This document shows, in pieces, positions 63,464 through 64,000 of a DNA stretch of 64,000 nt (position 1 is the first letter of the stretch; every line of letters begins with the position of its first letter). The DNA comes from Fructobacillus tropaeoli (GTDB taxonomy: Bacteria > Bacillota > Bacilli > Lactobacillales > Lactobacillaceae). The stretch is from assembly GCF_001047135.2 (NCBI RefSeq), contig NZ_DF968079.1, positions 176,663 through 240,662 on the forward strand. Reading direction: 5' to 3'. The notes under the pieces were generated by a model. That model worked only from the letters and a program-made list of their open reading frames with translations. It was not told the DNA's origin and ran no database searches. The position numbers and the translations under genes are program-made.

Positions 63464-64000
63464 TTAGCGCTTGTTCAACTCGGCTAACAAAAGCTTGTTC
63501 AAGACACCAGGGTTGGCTTGACCCTTGGACTTCTTCATCAATTGGCCAATCAAGAAGCCAGTTGCCCGGTCCTTACCACCCTTAAAGTCTTCAATTGACT
63601 GTGGGTTGTCATCCAAGACCTCATTGATCATTGGTGTCAAAACGGCTGGGTCAGAAATCTGAACCAAACCTTGTGCCTTGGCATAGGCTTCTGGCTCTTC
63701 ACCTTCCATGATGGCCTCAAAGACCTTCTTGGCTTGCTTAGTTGAGATAGTACCGTCTTCGATCAACTTGACCATGCCAGCCAAGTTTTCAGGAGTCAAA
63801 TCGGTATCCTGCAATTCAACCTGGTTCTTGTTCAAGTAGGCGTTCACGTCACCGATTAAGTAGTTGGCAACACGCTTTGCAGCTGATTTTGAATCGGCCC
63901 CAGCATTGACAGCGGCGTCAAAGAAGTTCGCCATCGCCAAGGTTTGTGTCAAGACTTCGGCATCGTATTGCTCCAAACCAAGGTCCTGGACATAGGCCAC
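63464..64000 (-). CDS. gatB: Aspartyl/glutamyl-tRNA amidotransferase subunit B, C-terminal part
   Basis: 178 residues of about 475; the gene enters from the right edge. Visible are the helical tail and YqeY-like domain: [39 protein letters not shown] and the end [20 protein letters not shown]. GatCAB converts Glu-tRNA(Gln)/Asp-tRNA(Asn) to Gln/Asn-tRNA. gatC and gatA are expected upstream, outside the window. Confidence 0.96.
   Translation of the reverse strand: MAYVQDLGLEQYDAEVLTQTLAMANFFDAAVNAGADSKSAAKRVANYLIGDVNAYLNKNQVELQDTDLTPENLAGMVKLIEDGTISTKQAKKVFEAIMEGEEPEAYAKAQGLVQISDPAVLTPMINEVLDDNPQSIEDFKGGKDRATGFLIGQLMKKSKGQANPGVLNKLLLAELNKR

Overview
The window comes from a low-GC Gram-positive lactic acid bacterium, most likely of the Leuconostoc/Fructobacillus/Weissella group. 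Supporting signs are estimated GC in the mid-40s, T-box and purine-riboswitch control, a Firmicutes type-B RNase P RNA, the rnc-smc-ftsY-ylxM-ffh and murB/cdaA-cdaR-glmM clusters, RNase J2, sortase, and a heterofermenter-style 6-phosphogluconolactonase. Genus cannot be fixed from sequence alone. Almost everything is ordinary chromosomal core, mostly on the minus strand.

Layout. 78-4614: trmL with an AI-2E-family membrane protein, divergent pgl, and a fused substrate-binding/permease amino-acid ABC gene. 4790-7220: rnpB, gpsB, ypsA, recU (cell division, recombination). 7367-8401: ilvE. 8539-14518: an envelope-flavoured accessory stretch with a small membrane-anchored protein, a two-component system, a PAP2 phosphatase and a large polytopic membrane protein. 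14605-16740: an AT-rich insert carrying one KAP-type P-loop ATPase. 16921-20796: guaB, an IMPDH-like degenerate paralogue and guaA, all behind a guanine riboswitch. 20836-29035: yitT, a MurJ-like flippase, T-box-controlled leuS, mnmM, a 43-aa ORF, and tuf.

29212-34578: a TPR protein, rnjB, the infC-rpmI-rplT operon with its L20-type leader, and a DUF1361 membrane protein. 34784-42195: rpmF (zinc-free L32), rqcH, mscL, a deoxynucleoside kinase, ruvA, a class A sortase, a HAD phosphatase, then ffh. 42207-48180: ylxM, ftsY, smc, rnc. 48301-54562: murB-antiporter-cdaA-cdaR-glmM, a tightly packed operon joining wall precursor synthesis, c-di-AMP and ion homeostasis. 54679-60101: mutS-mutL plus a DUF1456 gene. 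60195-64000: a GNAT acetyltransferase, an RlmCD-type rRNA methyltransferase, a DgkB lipid kinase and the C-terminal part of gatB, which runs off the right edge.

The observations most worth a second look are these. The heptamer AAATCAG/CTGATTT occurs about 100 times by hand count, roughly tenfold above expectation. An IMPDH-like protein without the catalytic cysteine loop sits between a CBS-less guaB and guaA. In-frame 39-bp repeats follow the response-regulator stop codon. The KAP ATPase looks like a foreign insert. A 3'-half tRNA fragment lies behind rnjB. infC appears to start with AUA. All calls come from reading the sequence; no database search was run.
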